Positions 4,676 to 6,447 of a stretch of 6,447 bases of DNA are shown here, piece by piece. This stretch comes from CAYSAA01 sp964428905 (lineage in GTDB: Bacteria; Atribacterota; Phoenicimicrobiia; Phoenicimicrobiales; Stramentimicrobiaceae), in the NCBI GenBank assembly GCA_964428905.1, contig CAYSAA010000109.1, forward strand, positions 1 through 6,447, read 5' to 3'. The translations under genes were made by a program, and so were the position numbers. Positions within the stretch are counted from its first letter, which is position 1, and each line of letters opens with the position of its first letter. The notes beneath the pieces were generated by a model. It did no database searches. It worked only from the letters and a program-made list of their open reading frames with translations, and was not told the DNA's origin.

Positions 4676-5576
4676 CCCTCTGGAAATACAATTTATGGAT
4701 CTTGTTTTTAAAAATCCTATCATTATGGCATCAGGAACCTTTGGTTTTGGAAGAGAATATGCTGAAATATACAATATTGAAAAATTAGGAGGATTGGTCA
4801 GTAAAGGTCTGACCATGCATCCCAGGCCAGGTAACTCGGGTGTTCGGGTCTGGGAAACCGTCTCAGGAATGATGAACAGTGTAGGTTTGGAAAATCCTGG
4901 TATGGAAGCTTTCATTGAAAGAGAGCTTCCTTTTATGAAATCACTCGATTTGGTGCATATTATTAATATCAGTGGATCAACTCTGAAAGACTATATACAA
5001 GCTTGCGAAAGAATATCAAAAGAGAATGTTGATATGATTGAATTAAACATATCCTGCCCTAACATCAAGGATATTGATACACCTTTCGCTATAAAGGAAT
5101 CAACCACAAGAAAAGTTGTCAAAGAGACCAGAAAAACTGTTCAAGTTCCACTTATGGTTAAACTAAGTCCTGATGCTGAGAATATTGTCAAAATAGCTCG
5201 GATTTGCGAAGAAGAAGGTGCTGACGCCGTGTCCCTGGTGAATACCTTTAGAGCATTTGCCATTGATATCCATAAAAGAAAAAAGGTGTTTGATAATACC
5301 TATGCAGGCCTGTCCGGGCCTTGTATCAAGCCGATTGCCCTTAGAATGGTCCATGAGGTCTCTACAAATATTAAAATACCGGTAATGGGTATCGGGGGGA
5401 TTATGACTTACCAGGATGTTCTGGAATTTTTAATGGCCGGTGCCCGAGCTATACAGATCGGTACAGCAAATTTTATTAATCCCAGAGTAGGGGAACAAAT
5501 CATTCATGATTTAGAAAATTACTTGGTCAATCATCATATCTCAAATATTTCAGAGATCATTGGTATTGTGCATTAA
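4668..5576 (+). CDS. pyrD: Dihydroorotate dehydrogenase 1B, catalytic subunit
   Basis: PyrD oxidises dihydroorotate to orotate on FMN. The 302-residue length is normal for class 1B. Visible elements are KNPIIMASGTFGFG (15-28), the substrate-lysine segment SKGLTMHPRPGN (45-56), NSVGLENPG (70-78), and NISCPN (127-132) with the active-site base C130, which marks class 1 as opposed to the Ser-based membrane class 2. LVNTFRAFAID and GLSGPCIKPIA follow, then GIGGIM and AGARAIQIGTA for FMN phosphate. The ATG at 4668 is chosen because MSSPLEIQFM is the usual N-terminus and it overlaps the pyrK stop by 8 nt. The nearest ribosome site (GGAGGG, 4650-4655) is 12 nt away, slightly far, so coupling to pyrK translation probably matters. 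An in-frame ATG at 4632 would add 12 residues inside the pyrK tail and is less likely. Confidence 0.95.
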   Translation: MSSPLEIQFMDLVFKNPIIMASGTFGFGREYAEIYNIEKLGGLVSKGLTMHPRPGNSGVRVWETVSGMMNSVGLENPGMEAFIERELPFMKSLDLVHIINISGSTLKDYIQACERISKENVDMIELNISCPNIKDIDTPFAIKESTTRKVVKETRKTVQVPLMVKLSPDAENIVKIARICEEEGADAVSLVNTFRAFAIDIHKRKKVFDNTYAGLSGPCIKPIALRMVHEVSTNIKIPVMGIGGIMTYQDVLEFLMAGARAIQIGTANFINPRVGEQIIHDLENYLVNHHISNISEIIGIVH

Positions 5577-5589
5577 AAGGAGAAAATGT

Positions 5590-6171
5590 ATGAATTCAAC
5601 AATTATAGAAATCTTAAAAGAGACAGGAGCATTGTTAGAGGGACATTTTCTCTTGTCATCAGGAAAACATTCTAATAAATATATTCAATGTGCCAAAGCA
5701 CTAAGATTCCCTTATTTTGCCAAAGAAATTATGAAAATCGTGTGTGATAAGGTCAGGCATTTAAAAATGGATATGATAGTAGGTCCGGCAATAGGTGGAA
5801 TTATTACCTCTTATGAAATGGGAAGACAACTAAATCTGGAATCAATTTTTACGGAGAGAATAGATGGCCAGATGACACTGAGACGTGGATTTACAGTAAA
5901 CAAAGGCGCAAATATTTTGATTAGTGAAGATGTTATTACTACCGGCAAATCTACCCGGGAAGTAAGAGACCTTATGGAAAAAATGGGAGCCAATGTCTTT
6001 GGTGTTGCCTGTATTGTAGATAGAAGGCCAAAAAATACAGAAATTGAATTGCCCGTTTACAGTGGGATTCAATTAGATATTCAAATTTATAATGCTCAAG
6101 AATGCCCTCTGTGTCAGCAAGGTATCGAGCTGATAAAACCCGGAAGCAGGATATTCGGGAACAAAAAGTAA
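5590..6171 (+). CDS. pyrE: Orotate phosphoribosyltransferase
   Basis: PyrE transfers ribose 5-phosphate from PRPP to orotate, giving OMP for PyrF. The 193-residue protein has the PRTase signature at 109-122 (ILISEDVITTGKST, acidic pair E113-D114), the pyrophosphate-loop region VGPAIGG (64-70), an orotate-site region FTERIDGQMTLRRGF (87-101), and an N-terminal HFLLSSGKHSNKYI segment. The LRRGF form and the C-terminal CPLC (172-175) followed by KPGSR place it in the Thermus/clostridial/archaeal-like branch rather than the E. coli branch; the CXXC tail is usual there, though its role is unknown to me. The start at 5590 has AAAAGGAG 7 nt upstream; an ATG at 5586 is out of frame. It is the last pyr gene, starting 13 nt after pyrD. 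No clear terminator follows before the convergent gene 5 bp away. Confidence 0.95.
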   Translation: MNSTIIEILKETGALLEGHFLLSSGKHSNKYIQCAKALRFPYFAKEIMKIVCDKVRHLKMDMIVGPAIGGIITSYEMGRQLNLESIFTERIDGQMTLRRGFTVNKGANILISEDVITTGKSTREVRDLMEKMGANVFGVACIVDRRPKNTEIELPVYSGIQLDIQIYNAQECPLCQQGIELIKPGSRIFGNKK

Positions 6172-6176
6172 TCGAT

Positions 6177-6447
6177 TTATCGTGTATTGTGTTTTTCAAT
6201 CCGGTACAATTCGGCATCACTTAACCCAAAATAATGACCAATTTCATGTATCACCACTCTCTTTATATTATCTTTGATTGTTTTATCGCTTTCCTCTTTT
6301 CGCAGAAAAGCTTTTTTAAATATAGTGATACGATCAGGCATCACATTGCGATAATGAATTCCCCGACGAGTAATAGGGACTCCCTGGTAAAGGCCTAATA
6401 TCGAATAGGGTGATTTTAAACCTAGCTGTTTTAATGTATTTTTATTA
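6177..6447 (-). CDS. Small zincin-like metallopeptidase family protein, C-terminal part
   Basis: The last 89 codons of a - strand gene that enters from the right edge. The visible protein contains GLYQGVPITRRG, then MPDRITIFKKAF, then the zinc-site motif HEIGHYFGLSD near the C-terminus, ending in HNTR. HExxH followed by YFG or HFG, with the upstream GLYxGxP and PDRIT segments, is the pattern of the small zincin-like family (Zincin_1, formerly DUF1025), cytosolic proteins of roughly 110-140 residues with uncertain substrates. Only the first 20-40 residues are probably missing. It is convergent with pyrE, 5 bp from its stop, and has no evident functional link to pyrimidine synthesis. Both HExxH histidines and the glutamate are present, so the zinc site looks intact. 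Confidence 0.85.
   Translation of the reverse strand, partial: NKNTLKQLGLKSPYSILGLYQGVPITRRGIHYRNVMPDRITIFKKAFLRKEESDKTIKDNIKRVVIHEIGHYFGLSDAELYRIEKHNTR

Noticed and set aside
5560..5589. Upstream in-frame start for pyrE inside the end of pyrD
   Set aside because: ATG 5590 has a strong ribosome site at 7 nt and fits the family N-terminus.
1..6447. Mobile elements, CRISPR arrays, tRNA or rRNA genes
   Set aside because: No transposase, regularly spaced repeats, cloverleaf or rRNA-like sequence was seen; the window is a housekeeping biosynthetic region.

Overview
This window carries a nearly complete de novo pyrimidine (UMP) operon on the + strand in the order pyrB-pyrI-pyrC-pyrF-pyrK-pyrD-pyrE (623-6171). 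It is flanked by two partial genes on the - strand: the first codons of a TatD-type metal-dependent hydrolase (about 97 down to 1) and the last 89 codons of a small zincin-like metallopeptidase (6447 down to 6177). The DNA is AT-rich, with strong AGGAGG-type ribosome sites and AT-rich codon choice. The operon combines an E. coli/archaeal-type regulated aspartate transcarbamoylase (PyrB with zinc-containing PyrI) and the Gram-positive-type two-subunit dihydroorotate dehydrogenase 1B (PyrD with the iron-sulfur flavoprotein PyrK). Together these suggest an anaerobic Clostridia-like or related lineage; the species cannot be named from this window.

Layout. 1-97: start of tatD (-), apparently without ATG, GTG or TTG in a good position. 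98-400: intergenic region with a likely promoter for the tatD side and several palindromes, one of which fits the FNR/CRP-family consensus. 401-622: pyr promoter and leader. The leader holds a small hairpin, a 35-codon leader-peptide ORF with its own ribosome site (480-587), a strong intrinsic terminator lying inside that ORF (538-569), and a PyrR-binding-loop look-alike (590-605) directly next to the pyrB ribosome site. 623-6171: seven tightly packed genes, three junctions overlapping by 8-14 nt. 6172-6176: a 5-bp gap, then the convergent metallopeptidase gene.

How the genes work together. PyrB/PyrI condense carbamoyl phosphate and aspartate. PyrC cyclises carbamoyl aspartate to dihydroorotate. 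PyrD/PyrK oxidise it to orotate, passing electrons to NAD+. PyrE adds ribose phosphate from PRPP to give OMP, and PyrF decarboxylates OMP to UMP. Carbamoyl phosphate synthetase (carAB/pyrAA-AB) and any PyrR regulator are not in the window.

The most interesting part is the pyr leader. Its layout (promoter, translated leader ORF running through an intrinsic terminator with U-rich 5' arm and loop, then pyrB) is that of the UTP-sensing attenuator of the enterobacterial pyrBI operon. A PyrR-like RNA loop sits after, not before, the terminator, where it could control pyrB translation instead of termination. All functional claims about the leader are inferences from sequence.
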